A stretch of 64,000 nucleotides of DNA, from the NCBI GenBank assembly GCA_963677885.1, contig OY782500.1, positions 4,340,001 to 4,404,000 of the forward strand. Reading direction: 5' to 3'. Position 1 is the first letter of the stretch. The number at the start of each line of letters is the position of its first letter. The notes beneath the pieces were generated by a model that was given only the letters and a program-made list of their open reading frames with translations, was not told the DNA's origin and searched no databases. Source of the DNA: UBA1351 sp963677885. Its GTDB lineage: Bacteria; Bacillota; Clostridia; Lachnospirales; Vallitaleaceae. Of this stretch, positions 53,048 through 61,645 are shown piece by piece. The translations under genes and the position numbers were made by a program.

Positions 53048-53076
53048 TTGACAAACCTGTGGTTTTAAGTTAAAAT
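53048..53076 (+). promoter_or_regulatory. promoter of the glycerol-3-phosphate operon
   Basis: TTGACA (53048-53053), a 17-nt spacer and TAAAAT (53071-53076). Confidence 0.8.
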
Positions 53077-53122
53077 ATAGACAAGTGAATACCGCATGTA
53101 ATGAAAATTGATGTAAGAGCTT

Positions 53123-53177
53123 AGAGAAAACACCAATTTGCCTAAACCATTAGGCTGATTGGTGTTTTCTCTTTTTG
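53123..53177 (+). terminator. leader terminator, probable GlpP target
   Basis: AGAGAAAACACCAAT (53123-53137) pairs perfectly with 53158-53172, and GCCTAA (53140-53145) with TTAGGC (53150-53155); T residues follow. It lies between the promoter and the first gene, so it must be overcome for expression. GlpP acts on just such a leader in Bacillus glpD. Confidence 0.85.
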
Positions 53178-53252
53178 TGTTTAAAAGGTATTTGTAAAAA
53201 GTAATTTTCTTTGTAGCAGTGGTGGCAAAATGATGAATTGATGGAGGTTAAC

Positions 53253-54719
53253 ATGTTTGATGTTATCGTAATAGGTACAGGAATTAGTGGTTCTTTCGTA
53301 GCAAGAGAGCTGGCCAAGTATAAACTTGATGTACTGGTTCTTGAAAAAAACAATGATGTATCCAATGAGACGACTATGGCCAACAGCGCTATTGTCCATT
53401 CAGGATATGATCCTGATCCGGGGACAAATAAGGCGAAATTTAACGTTCTTGGCAATGCCATGTATGAAGAGGTGTGCAGGGAACTGGATTGTTCCTATAA
53501 ACGAACAGGATCATTGACTGTTGCTGTTGATGATGAACAGGTAAAGACCTTGTATGAACTTGAAAAACGTTCAGCCATTAATCAGGTTCCTGTTAAGATT
53601 TTAAGCAGGGAAGAGGCCCTGGAAAGAGAACCGAATCTTTCCGACCAGACCAAAGCTGCTCTTTATGCTGAATCAGCAGCTATTGTGTACCCATGGGAGC
53701 TGGCTATAGCTTTAATGGAAAACGCCATGGATAATGGGGTTCAGCTAAAGTTAAATCATGAAGTTGTAGATATAGCAAAGGAAGGTTCTACCTTCCATGT
53801 GAAGACCAATAAAGAAATATTTCAAGCAAAGGCAGTCATTAACTGTGCCGGAGTATTCGCTGACCGCATTCACAATATGATTGCTAAGAAAAGCTTTGAA
53901 ATCACCCCAAGAAGGGGCCAGTATTTTGTCCTCGATAAGACCGTCGGTGACCACGTCAGTCATGTTATTTTTCCATGCCCTTCAGAAAAAGGGAAAGGAG
54001 TACTGGTAACACCAACAACCCATGGAAATCTATTAATAGGTCCAACTTCTGAAGTAATCGATGATAAGAACGGAATACAAACAACCATGTCAGGTCTTTC
54101 TTATGTTAAAGAACATGCAGATTCGACAGTTAAGAATATTCCATACCATAAAGTGATTAGGTCTTTTGCAGGTCTACGACCTTCCAGTGACCTCCATGAT
54201 TTTATTATAGAAGAAGCAGCTGATGTTGACGGCTTTATTGATGTTGCTGGTATAGAATCTCCTGGTCTTGCCAGTGCTCCGGCTATAGCAAAAGAAGTTG
54301 TCCATATACTCAGTAACAGAATAGAACTGAAGGAAAAAGAGAATTTTAATCCAAGACGTTATGGTTATACTACTTTTGCAAAACTGAGTTTAGAAGAGAA
54401 AAAAGCCCTTATTGAAAAAGATCCTAAATATGGTCAGATAATTTGCCGGTGTGAAACGGTTACTGAAGGTGAAATTGTTGACTGTATTAGAAGAAATGCA
54501 GGAGCTACAACCATTAAGGGAGTTAAGAAGCGTGTAAGACCTGGTATGGGTAGATGTCAGGGAGGCTTTTGTGAACCTTTGGTTTTAGAAATATTAGCTA
54601 GAGAATTAGGTAAGGATCCAATGGAAATAGACTATGACAGTCTAGGGTCCAATATTCTTATTGAGGAAACTAAAATCAGTCAGGAAGAGCTTGAAGCATT
54701 AAAAAGCAGGGAGGCGTAA
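53253..54719 (+). CDS. FAD-dependent glycerol-3-phosphate dehydrogenase-like protein (GlpA type with BFD domain)
   Basis: A 488-residue flavoprotein. DAO-type FAD domain begins VIVIGTGISGSFVARELA; the substrate-domain segments ITPRRGQYFVLD and RSFAGLRPSSD follow. The C-terminal BFD-like [2Fe-2S] domain (about 395-450) has ICRCETV and GRCQGGFCEP, giving the CxC ... CxxxxC set. The family oxidises glycerol-3-phosphate to dihydroxyacetone phosphate, passing electrons to partner subunits. The ATG at 53253 follows GGAGG; an in-frame start at 53238 overlaps the site. First of three tightly packed genes. Confidence 0.85.
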   Translation: MFDVIVIGTGISGSFVARELAKYKLDVLVLEKNNDVSNETTMANSAIVHSGYDPDPGTNKAKFNVLGNAMYEEVCRELDCSYKRTGSLTVAVDDEQVKTLYELEKRSAINQVPVKILSREEALEREPNLSDQTKAALYAESAAIVYPWELAIALMENAMDNGVQLKLNHEVVDIAKEGSTFHVKTNKEIFQAKAVINCAGVFADRIHNMIAKKSFEITPRRGQYFVLDKTVGDHVSHVIFPCPSEKGKGVLVTPTTHGNLLIGPTSEVIDDKNGIQTTMSGLSYVKEHADSTVKNIPYHKVIRSFAGLRPSSDLHDFIIEEAADVDGFIDVAGIESPGLASAPAIAKEVVHILSNRIELKEKENFNPRRYGYTTFAKLSLEEKKALIEKDPKYGQIICRCETVTEGEIVDCIRRNAGATTIKGVKKRVRPGMGRCQGGFCEPLVLEILARELGKDPMEIDYDSLGSNILIEETKISQEELEALKSREA

Positions 54720-54721
54720 CC

Positions 54722-55987
54722 ATGAAAGAGTATGATGCAATTATAATTGGTGGTGGACCTGCAGGCCTTGCAGCAGCCGTTGAAATCTATAAAGAAGGTG
54801 TTGAAGATATACTGATTCTTGAGAGAGATATCCAGCTGGGTGGCATCCTGCAGCAGTGTATCCACAATGGATTTGGTCTTCATGAGTTTAAGGAAGAGTT
54901 AACCGGTCCTGAGTATGCCCAACGGTTTATTGACCAAGTTAAAGACCTGAAGATACCCTATAAGGTAAATACCATGGTCCTTAATATTACTGAGGATAAA
55001 GAGATTCATGCCATTAACAAGGAAGATGGATATATGATATTAAAGGCTAAAACTGTCGTTCTTGCTATGGGGTGCAGAGAGAGAACTTCAGGAGCTATTA
55101 GTCTTCCGGGAACCAGACCGGCTGGTGTCATCACTGCAGGAACTGCCCAGTATTATCTCAACATGAAAGGGTATTTGGTTGGAAAAAAAGTCTTTATACT
55201 TGGATCTGGTGACATTGGCCTGATTATGGCAAGACGGATGACCCTTGAAGGAGCCCAAGTATTAGGCGTTGCAGAAATCCTTCCTTATTCAGGTGGTTTG
55301 ACCAGAAACATCGTTCAGTGTCTTCATGATTTTGATATACCCTTGTATTTAAGCCATACAGTAGCAGAAGTAAGAGGGAAAGACAGAATTGAAGGTATTA
55401 CCCTTATGGAAGTTGATGAGAACAGAAAACCTATAAAGGGAACAGAAACAGATTATGAAGTCGATGCCCTCCTATTATCTGTTGGTCTTATTCCGGATAA
55501 TGAGTTGTCTGAAAATGCCGGTATCGACCTCCATAGAAGAACAGGTGGACCTATTGTCAATGAAAAGATGGAAACATCCATTCCAGGTGTTTTTGCCTGT
55601 GGAAATGTATTACATGTTCATGACCTGGTTGACTTCGTTTCAGCAGAAAGCAGACGGGCTGGTAGAGGTGTTGTCAGATACTTGCAAGGACAACATTCCC
55701 AGGGTAAGGGCATCGACACGACCAATGGAACCGGAGTGTCATATATCGTCCCTCAAGTCCTTCATATGGATCAAGTCGAAGGAGATTTTGCAGAGATATT
55801 TCTCCGAACTACTGATGTATACAAGGAAGCAGATCTCGTTGTTAAATTTAACGGAAAAGAGATTAAAAGATTCAAGAAACCACATCTGGCTCCGGCAGAA
55901 ATGGAACATCTAAAAATTCCTAAAAGCCTCATTGAAGATTCCATAGGATCCATCAGTGTAGAAGTTGTAGTAAAGGAGGCGGTCTAA
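54722..55987 (+). CDS. NAD(P)/FAD oxidoreductase, GlpB-like partner
   Basis: A 421-residue protein with two nucleotide-binding motifs, IIIGGGPAGLAAAVEI at the start and FILGSGDIGLIMARRM near residue 155, and a thioredoxin-reductase-like GVFACGNVLHVHDLVD near residue 290. ILQQCIHNGFGLHEF near residue 43 carries a Cys that may be redox active. It begins 2 nt after the GlpA-like gene, with GGGAGG ahead. In this operon type it probably transfers electrons from the dehydrogenase to NAD or a quinone-like carrier. Confidence 0.82.
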   Translation: MKEYDAIIIGGGPAGLAAAVEIYKEGVEDILILERDIQLGGILQQCIHNGFGLHEFKEELTGPEYAQRFIDQVKDLKIPYKVNTMVLNITEDKEIHAINKEDGYMILKAKTVVLAMGCRERTSGAISLPGTRPAGVITAGTAQYYLNMKGYLVGKKVFILGSGDIGLIMARRMTLEGAQVLGVAEILPYSGGLTRNIVQCLHDFDIPLYLSHTVAEVRGKDRIEGITLMEVDENRKPIKGTETDYEVDALLLSVGLIPDNELSENAGIDLHRRTGGPIVNEKMETSIPGVFACGNVLHVHDLVDFVSAESRRAGRGVVRYLQGQHSQGKGIDTTNGTGVSYIVPQVLHMDQVEGDFAEIFLRTTDVYKEADLVVKFNGKEIKRFKKPHLAPAEMEHLKIPKSLIEDSIGSISVEVVVKEAV

Positions 55988-55988
55988 G

Positions 55989-56348
55989 ATGAAAAACTGG
56001 GATGTTATCTGTATTGTGTGTCCTAGAGGGTGTCGACTAAAAGTTACTGATGACGATGGCCAGATGGGTGTTACCGGTAACCAGTGTAAAAGAGGTTTGG
56101 CGTATGGCCTTAAGGAAGTGACCAATCCGACCAGGGTGATTACCTCTACGGTAAAGGTCAATCATGATATCCACAGAAGGATGCCGGTAGTTACCAAAGG
56201 CGGGGTGCCTAAGGGCATGATGTTTGAAGTGATGGACGAAATCAATAAGATCTGTCTGGATACGCCGATTTATGTTGGTGACATCATTATCGAAAATATC
56301 TTGAACACCGGAGTGAATCTGGTTGCATCCAGGACAATTGAGGGTTAA
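55989..56348 (+). CDS. DUF1667 protein, third subunit of the glycerol-3-phosphate operon
   Basis: A 119-residue protein whose first half holds four Cys (8, 11, 15, 33: CIVCPRGC ... QCKRG), likely a metal or Fe-S site. The second half reads HRRMPVVTKGGVPKGMMFEVM. It begins one base after the preceding stop, with AGGAGG in the overlap. DUF1667 is regularly found after these two flavoproteins and is presumably an electron-transfer or assembly subunit. No glycerol kinase or facilitator gene is present in the window. Confidence 0.85.
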   Translation: MKNWDVICIVCPRGCRLKVTDDDGQMGVTGNQCKRGLAYGLKEVTNPTRVITSTVKVNHDIHRRMPVVTKGGVPKGMMFEVMDEINKICLDTPIYVGDIIIENILNTGVNLVASRTIEG

Positions 56349-56400
56349 GTCATAAAATCTAATTACAAAAAAGTTCATTAGTGTTATAATAAGGGAAAAG

Positions 56401-56435
56401 CTGTGTCAGTATTTTATACGGGCACAGTCTTTTTC
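56401..56435 (+). terminator. terminator of the glycerol-3-phosphate operon
   Basis: CTGTGTC (56401-56407) pairs with GGCACAG (56421-56427), with GTAT/ATAC inside, followed by TCTTTTTC. Confidence 0.72.
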
Positions 56436-56544
56436 TATAATAAAAGTTAAGTTGGCAAAGGCTAACATTTGTGGTAACCTATTAAGTAGGGAATTTCTCG
56501 TTTTAACGTGAGAAAGTCCGATGTTTTATGTGTGGAGGTAGAAT

Positions 56545-57285
56545 ATGAGACACGTAGGTGCGTTTTTTGATATAGATGGAACTTTATATAGAGAGGGTAT
56601 GATAACTGCTATTTTCAAGAAACTGATAAAGTCAGAAATTATTAGTAAAGAAGTCTGGTACAGCGATGTAAAGGACAAGTATTCCAGGTGGGAGAAAAGA
56701 GTCGGCAACTATGACGACTATCTCTTGAAAATAGCAGAGATCTATATTGATACCATTAAGGGGCTCCATCGTACCCAGATAGAGTTCATTGCAAAAAAGG
56801 TTATTGAGCAAAAAGGTGACAAGGTATACCAATTTACCAGAGACCGGATTTTTTGGCATCAGAAACAGGGCCATAAAGTATTTACCATATCAGGTTCTCC
56901 TATTGAATTGGTTCGGGAAATGTCCCTTAAGTACAATGTGACAGATTACATCGGATCCGTTTATGAGACAGAAAATGACTATTATACAGGTAATGTATCG
57001 CCTATGTGGGATGCTGCCAACAAGCAGATTGCACTGAATGCATTAGTAGACCAGTATGATATTGATCTTTCCAAGTCTTATGCTTATGGAGATACTGCAG
57101 GTGATTTTTCTATGCTGAAGGCAGTTGGGCATCCGACAGCAATGAATGGGACTAATGAACTTTTGCACCTGTTGAAAGAAGACAAGGACTTGATGAATAA
57201 GGTGGATATTGTTGTCGAGCGGAAAGATATGATCTATCATTTAGGTCTTGATTGCTTGGATTGCAAAAAAGAAATGAACTTTTAA
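56545..57285 (+). CDS. HAD-IB family phosphatase
   Basis: A 246-residue HAD hydrolase. Motif I FFDIDGTLY (Asp9 nucleophile, Asp11), motif II TISGSPIELV near residue 115, motif III/IV YAYGDTAGDFSML near residue 180 followed by GHPTAMNG. Subfamily IB contains phosphoserine phosphatase-like and lipid-phosphate phosphatase enzymes; the substrate is unknown. A charged C-terminus ends in a Cys-x-x-Cys (LDCLDCKK). GGAGG precedes the ATG. Confidence 0.88.
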   Translation: MRHVGAFFDIDGTLYREGMITAIFKKLIKSEIISKEVWYSDVKDKYSRWEKRVGNYDDYLLKIAEIYIDTIKGLHRTQIEFIAKKVIEQKGDKVYQFTRDRIFWHQKQGHKVFTISGSPIELVREMSLKYNVTDYIGSVYETENDYYTGNVSPMWDAANKQIALNALVDQYDIDLSKSYAYGDTAGDFSMLKAVGHPTAMNGTNELLHLLKEDKDLMNKVDIVVERKDMIYHLGLDCLDCKKEMNF

Positions 57286-57327
57286 CAGCCCTATTTGGGC
57301 GAGGCGTAAACAAAGAAGAGGTGAAAC

Positions 57328-58722
57328 ATGAAAACTTATGAGGAACGTATCAGTAAGTGGTCACAGATGGTAGAAAGAGCAGACATCATAGACCCGGAAC
57401 TATATAAACGATATGAAGTAAAACGTGGGCTAAGAGATATTTCTGGGAAAGGTGTTCTGGCAGGATTAACAAGGATAGGAGAAATCCACTCATATATTGT
57501 TGATGATGGTGAAACCATTCCCCAACCAGGACGGTTAATATACCGGGGAATAGAGATTAATGATATCGTCGACAGTTTTCTTGAGGCTGGGCGCGCAGGA
57601 TATGAAGAAGTTGTTTATTTACTCTTAATGGGAGAAATGCCGGATACTGAGGAATTGAATCTTTTTAAAGAAACTCTTGGTGAATACAGACAATTACCGG
57701 AGGGTTTTGTAAGGGATATGATTATGGGGCTGCCCAGTAAAGACATGATGAATGTGTTGGCCAGAAGTGTCCTGGCCTTGTATTCCTATGATGATAATCC
57801 AGATGATATTTCTACCGCTAATGTTTTGGAACAGTCATTACGACTCATCAGTGTTTTCCCCCTGCTGGCTGTTTATGGCTATCAAGCCTATAAGTATTAC
57901 CATGGTGAAAGCTCTTTAATTATCCATTCTCCAAAACCGGAACTTGGAACGGCAGGTAATATTTTACATATGTTAAGGCCAAACAATAAGTATACACCTC
58001 TTGAAGAGGAACTTTTAGATCTATCTTTGGTGCTTCATGCAGAACATGGTGGTGGTAACAACTCCAGTTTTACTACCCATGTTGTGACGTCTTCAGGTAC
58101 AGACACCTATTCGGCAATTTCAGCTGCTATAGGATCCTTGAAAGGGCCTAGACATGGTGGTGCCAATATTAAGGTGTCAGCTATGTTTGAAGATATGAAA
58201 AAAGAGATTGCAGACTGGAAAGATGAAGAGGCAATAATGTCTTATCTTCAAGACCTTCTTGATAAGAAAGCCTTTGACCAGAGAGGACTCATTTATGGTA
58301 TTGGTCATGCTGTTTATTCGGTATCAGATCCAAGAGCTCTTATTTTTAAAGGTTATGTTGAGGAACTTGCTAGAGAAAAAGGCTTGTCTGAAGAGTTTGA
58401 GCTCTACGCCAAGGTGGAAGAATTGGCCCCTCTTGCAATTGAAGAAAAGCGTAAGATGTTTAAAGGCGTCAGTGCCAATGTTGATTTTTATTCAGGCTTT
58501 GTTTACAGGATGTTGGGAATTCCGGAAGAGCTGTATACACCTCTTTTTGCCATTGCGAGAGTGACCGGATGGTGTGCCCACAGACTGGAAGAATTGGTAA
58601 ACAGGGGCAAAATCATTCGTCCTGCTTATCGTAGCGTTGCCGAAAGAAGACAGCATCCTACCTACCCTTCTCAAGTGCCGGTTGAAGACCCGGCAAGTGC
58701 TATTGACGAACGAGACCAATGA
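57328..58722 (+). CDS. gltA: citrate synthase
   Basis: A 464-residue citrate/methylcitrate synthase with a longer N-terminus than the 370-430 usual. The catalytic His residues lie in LSLVLHAEHGGGNNSSF near residue 235 and in IYGIGHAVYSVSDPRA near residue 325, and the Asp in GVSANVDFYSGFVY near residue 385; GSLKGPRHGGANIKV is the CoA-binding part. It condenses oxaloacetate and acetyl-CoA. Together with the aconitase-family gene it would start a partial citrate cycle, useful for glutamate. AAGAGGTG precedes the ATG. Confidence 0.93.
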   Translation: MKTYEERISKWSQMVERADIIDPELYKRYEVKRGLRDISGKGVLAGLTRIGEIHSYIVDDGETIPQPGRLIYRGIEINDIVDSFLEAGRAGYEEVVYLLLMGEMPDTEELNLFKETLGEYRQLPEGFVRDMIMGLPSKDMMNVLARSVLALYSYDDNPDDISTANVLEQSLRLISVFPLLAVYGYQAYKYYHGESSLIIHSPKPELGTAGNILHMLRPNNKYTPLEEELLDLSLVLHAEHGGGNNSSFTTHVVTSSGTDTYSAISAAIGSLKGPRHGGANIKVSAMFEDMKKEIADWKDEEAIMSYLQDLLDKKAFDQRGLIYGIGHAVYSVSDPRALIFKGYVEELAREKGLSEEFELYAKVEELAPLAIEEKRKMFKGVSANVDFYSGFVYRMLGIPEELYTPLFAIARVTGWCAHRLEELVNRGKIIRPAYRSVAERRQHPTYPSQVPVEDPASAIDERDQ

Positions 58723-58776
58723 TGATATGATGCATTTGCAGGAAGTATGATTTGGAAGGTTTTACATGTTGTAGAC

Positions 58777-59009
58777 TGGACATTTGGGTTCTTCGTGCTA
58801 AATATAAGATGAAAGGATGAGATGATGATTATTACATTTTAACTATGACAAACAAAACCCTATAGGGGATATATTGTGGTTCTGGTTGAGATGTAAGATT
58901 CTCTTTCTTTAGTATACATAAATACACAGTTAAGTATAAAGTGGTTGTGGCAGGAAACTGTTAAGACCAGCTTGAAGGAGAAGACCGTCTGTTGGTCTTC
59001 TTTTGTTTT
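58777..59009 (+). promoter_or_regulatory. attenuator-like leader of the ABC-F gene
   Basis: A possible promoter is TGGACA (58777-58782), a 16-nt spacer and TAAATA (58799-58804). A tiny frame of six codons (ATG at 58822, stop TAA 58840-58842; MMIITF) follows AAAGGA. Then a terminator GAAGACC (58980-58986) with GGTCTTC (58994-59000) and a T-rich tail. A second AAGACC at 58963-58968 could compete for the same GGTCTT. The remaining bases up to 59146 contain nothing else I can identify. Confidence 0.5.
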
Positions 59010-59146
59010 TAACAGGATTGTTCTATAAGGGCTTTCTTGAGGGGCAAACCTCCTTCCTGCTAACTGAAAATTGTTATACAAGAGTCGATTTCTCCTTCTT
59101 TGAGAATTATTCGTGGGCTCCGGAACCTATAGACAGGAGTGATTGT

Positions 59147-60598
59147 ATGATAAAAATAGAGCAATTAGCCATAGAGTTTGATGATCGGCTAATATTTGAA
59201 GATTTAAATCTGGAAATTGGACATGGTTCCCGTATAGGAATTGTGGGTAACAATGGTTCGGGTAAGACAAGCCTGGTCAATATTATTTCCGGTCAGCTGG
59301 AACCCAAAAAGGGCCGGATAGATATTGGTATGGACGATGTTGTGGCTGTCATGCCTCAAGTCCATTATACCTCTGGTGAAGAAACCTTAAGTGGTGGAGA
59401 GAGAACGAAGAAGGCTGTCCTTAAAGCATTTCAGGAATACTCCAATATACTGATTCTGGATGAACCCACCAACCATCTGGACCTCAAGGGGATTAAATGG
59501 CTTCAGCACTTGATTGATGACTATTATGGAACGGTTATTGTGATTTCTCATGACCGGTATTTTATGGATTTGATCTGTAGTGGAATCTATGAGCTTGAAA
59601 ATGGAAAAGGTACATTCTTTAAAGGTAATTATAGTGATTATCGAATGGAAAAAGACCACCGCTATCAGTCTCATCTTAATGCCTATGAGAAACAGGAAGC
59701 CATGAAAGATGATATCCAATCATCTATTAGAAACCTGAAAGGTTGGGCAGAAAAGGGTCACCGGGAGTCTACCAAAAAACTGGGTAAAGACGGTGTCAAG
59801 ATGGGAGCCAAGGAAAAGTTCAGAAAAAGGGCTGAGAAGAAAGACCGTATGGTCAAATCCAGGATTAAACGTTTGGAGAAGATTGACCTTGAAGGTGTAG
59901 AACGTCCGGAAGATCAGCTGGAAATCAAATTTACCTTTGGTGGTAATCATACCCGGATCAATAGAATCTGCTCTACAGAGGATCTTGCAATGGGCTTTGA
60001 GGGCAAAGAGCTTTTTACCTGTGAAAATATGGTGGTTCAACGAGGTGAACGTATAGGAATTGTTGGACCTAACGGTTCGGGTAAGACAACCTTTATTAAA
60101 CTCCTTCAAAACCAATTAGAGCCACGGCAGGGACGGATTTACATGAATCCATCCTTAAAAGTAGGTTATTTAAGTCAGGAAGTAATCGATCTTGATGAAG
60201 ACCTGACTGTGCTGGAGAGTCTTGGATTTAATCATAAGTCTCAATTGACCATAGCCAGGATACAGTTAAACAACTTAGGTCTTGGTAAGGAAATGGTTCA
60301 CAAAAAAATTAAGACCCTTAGTATGGGAGAAAGAACCAGGGTTAAACTGGCCAAGATTATCCTTGATAACTCGGATGTCCTCATCTTGGATGAGCCAACC
60401 AATCATTTGGATATTCATACCAGAGAGACACTGGAAAAGGCCTTGGAAGTTTTTGAGGGAACCTTATTTGTTGTTTCCCATGACTACTACATGCTTCAGG
60501 AGGTCTGCCAGGATACTTTGGAAATAGCAGATGGTAAGATGAAAAAACTGGGAATACCGGTTAAGAGATGGCTGGAAGAAAGAAGACCTGCAGATTAA
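59147..60598 (+). CDS. ABC-F family ATPase (ribosome-acting, antibiotic-resistance-like)
   Basis: A 483-residue protein with two ABC domains and no membrane segment. First domain: Walker A GNNGSGKTS near residue 36, signature LSGGERTKKAV, Walker B LILDEPTNHLD. Second: GPNGSGKTT near residue 307, LSMGERTRVKLAK and LILDEPTNHLDIH. The linker (about 190-265) is a long Lys-rich helical hairpin that would enter the ribosomal exit site. The first domain is short between Walker A and signature, as in the resistance members (Vga/Lsa/VmlR). The ATG at 59147 follows GGAGTG; longer in-frame starts lack sites. The drug spectrum cannot be predicted. Confidence 0.85.
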   Translation: MIKIEQLAIEFDDRLIFEDLNLEIGHGSRIGIVGNNGSGKTSLVNIISGQLEPKKGRIDIGMDDVVAVMPQVHYTSGEETLSGGERTKKAVLKAFQEYSNILILDEPTNHLDLKGIKWLQHLIDDYYGTVIVISHDRYFMDLICSGIYELENGKGTFFKGNYSDYRMEKDHRYQSHLNAYEKQEAMKDDIQSSIRNLKGWAEKGHRESTKKLGKDGVKMGAKEKFRKRAEKKDRMVKSRIKRLEKIDLEGVERPEDQLEIKFTFGGNHTRINRICSTEDLAMGFEGKELFTCENMVVQRGERIGIVGPNGSGKTTFIKLLQNQLEPRQGRIYMNPSLKVGYLSQEVIDLDEDLTVLESLGFNHKSQLTIARIQLNNLGLGKEMVHKKIKTLSMGERTRVKLAKIILDNSDVLILDEPTNHLDIHTRETLEKALEVFEGTLFVVSHDYYMLQEVCQDTLEIADGKMKKLGIPVKRWLEERRPAD

Positions 60599-60615
60599 AT
60601 ATCTGCAGGTCTTTT
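60583..60615. terminator. bidirectional terminator built from the coding ends of two convergent genes
   Basis: AAGACCTGCAGAT (60583-60595) pairs perfectly with 60601-60613 around a 5-nt loop. The stop codons of the ABC-F gene (60596-60598) and the flippase-like gene (60595-60597, minus strand) lie at the top of the stem. Since both strands read the same, both proteins end with RPAD-like sequence. Confidence 0.8.
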
Positions 60616-61620
60616 ATGATATCCGATAAAGTAGGTGAGCATACCTACAAATAAGCCGACATAGTAAGTGATAAAACGCCAAAGCAACATAATGGCTGTA
60701 GCCTGGGCCCCAATAACAAAGGACCCAAAGAAGATGAGAAAGCCCATTTCAGCTCCGCCGGAAGCACCTGGAAGTGGAACGACGGAAGTAACCATCATTA
60801 TATAGGCGCTTGCAATAATTGCCTGCCAAACGTTGATGGCATTAAAGCCGGCAGCCAGGCAGATGAAATAAGCAACGGCGTAATAGCAGACCATTTTGAC
60901 CACATTTAAGGATAAGACTTTAAAGTACATGTCCTTGTCTGACATGAGGACCAGGATGTCCTTGTGAAAGTGCTCCACCGTATGATCGGTCTTGGCTTTT
61001 ATTGAAGGCAAACGTTTCTTTAAGGGTGATATACCAATAAGCTGATAGATAAAGGCTAAGATTGTTGAGGTTAACTTAGGTGATACCGCAATAATAATCA
61101 TGGCTGCGATGACAAATAAGTTAAGACCAAAACCGATGCCTGCAACAAAAGTCATACTGGCTGGGTTTTCAGGAAAGATACTAAAAAAATACTTGGCCAG
61201 GATTGCAGCTGTTCCCAGTGATACTAAAACTGTCTGATAGACAATAAAGTTATGGAGTGAGGCTGACGTAATCGACGACAGTTTCATATTGGAATGCTTA
61301 TTGAGGACATATATTTGAAATGGCTGGCCTCCAGAAGCAAAGGGAGTAATGCCATTAAAAAACTGTGTAGAAAGTGTCAGTTTAAAGACTTCCCTTAATC
61401 GAATCTGATCATTATAAGCCCTTAGCATAATGTAGAGGGTACATGCGGAGAAAAACCAGTAAAGGACAATCATGGATAGGGCTATACTCAACCAGAAAAC
61501 ATTGACATGACTCAATATATGCATAATACTCTGAAGTTCGCCACCAGTGGTAATATATAAAACGATTACAGTGACTAAAATCAGCAGGATGATATTTTTT
61601 TTGTTGATATGTTCTTTCAT
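60595..61620 (-). CDS. flippase-like integral membrane protein (LPG synthase TM / UPF0104 family)
   Basis: A 341-residue protein with about eight or nine helices, of the family that includes the membrane half of lysylphosphatidylglycerol synthase and YbhN. Visible marks: FFNGITPFASGGQPFQIYVL near residue 88 and VVPLPGASGGAEMGF near residue 285. No soluble aminoacyl-transferase domain is attached. Next to two glycosyltransferases it may move or present glycolipids. The ribosome binding site is weak (AGGT). Its stop overlaps that of the convergent ABC-F gene. Confidence 0.82.
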   Translation of the reverse strand: MKEHINKKNIILLILVTVIVLYITTGGELQSIMHILSHVNVFWLSIALSMIVLYWFFSACTLYIMLRAYNDQIRLREVFKLTLSTQFFNGITPFASGGQPFQIYVLNKHSNMKLSSITSASLHNFIVYQTVLVSLGTAAILAKYFFSIFPENPASMTFVAGIGFGLNLFVIAAMIIIAVSPKLTSTILAFIYQLIGISPLKKRLPSIKAKTDHTVEHFHKDILVLMSDKDMYFKVLSLNVVKMVCYYAVAYFICLAAGFNAINVWQAIIASAYIMMVTSVVPLPGASGGAEMGFLIFFGSFVIGAQATAIMLLWRFITYYVGLFVGMLTYFIGYHKRPADI

Positions 61621-61645
61621 AATAATACCTGCTTTCAGGGAAGGT

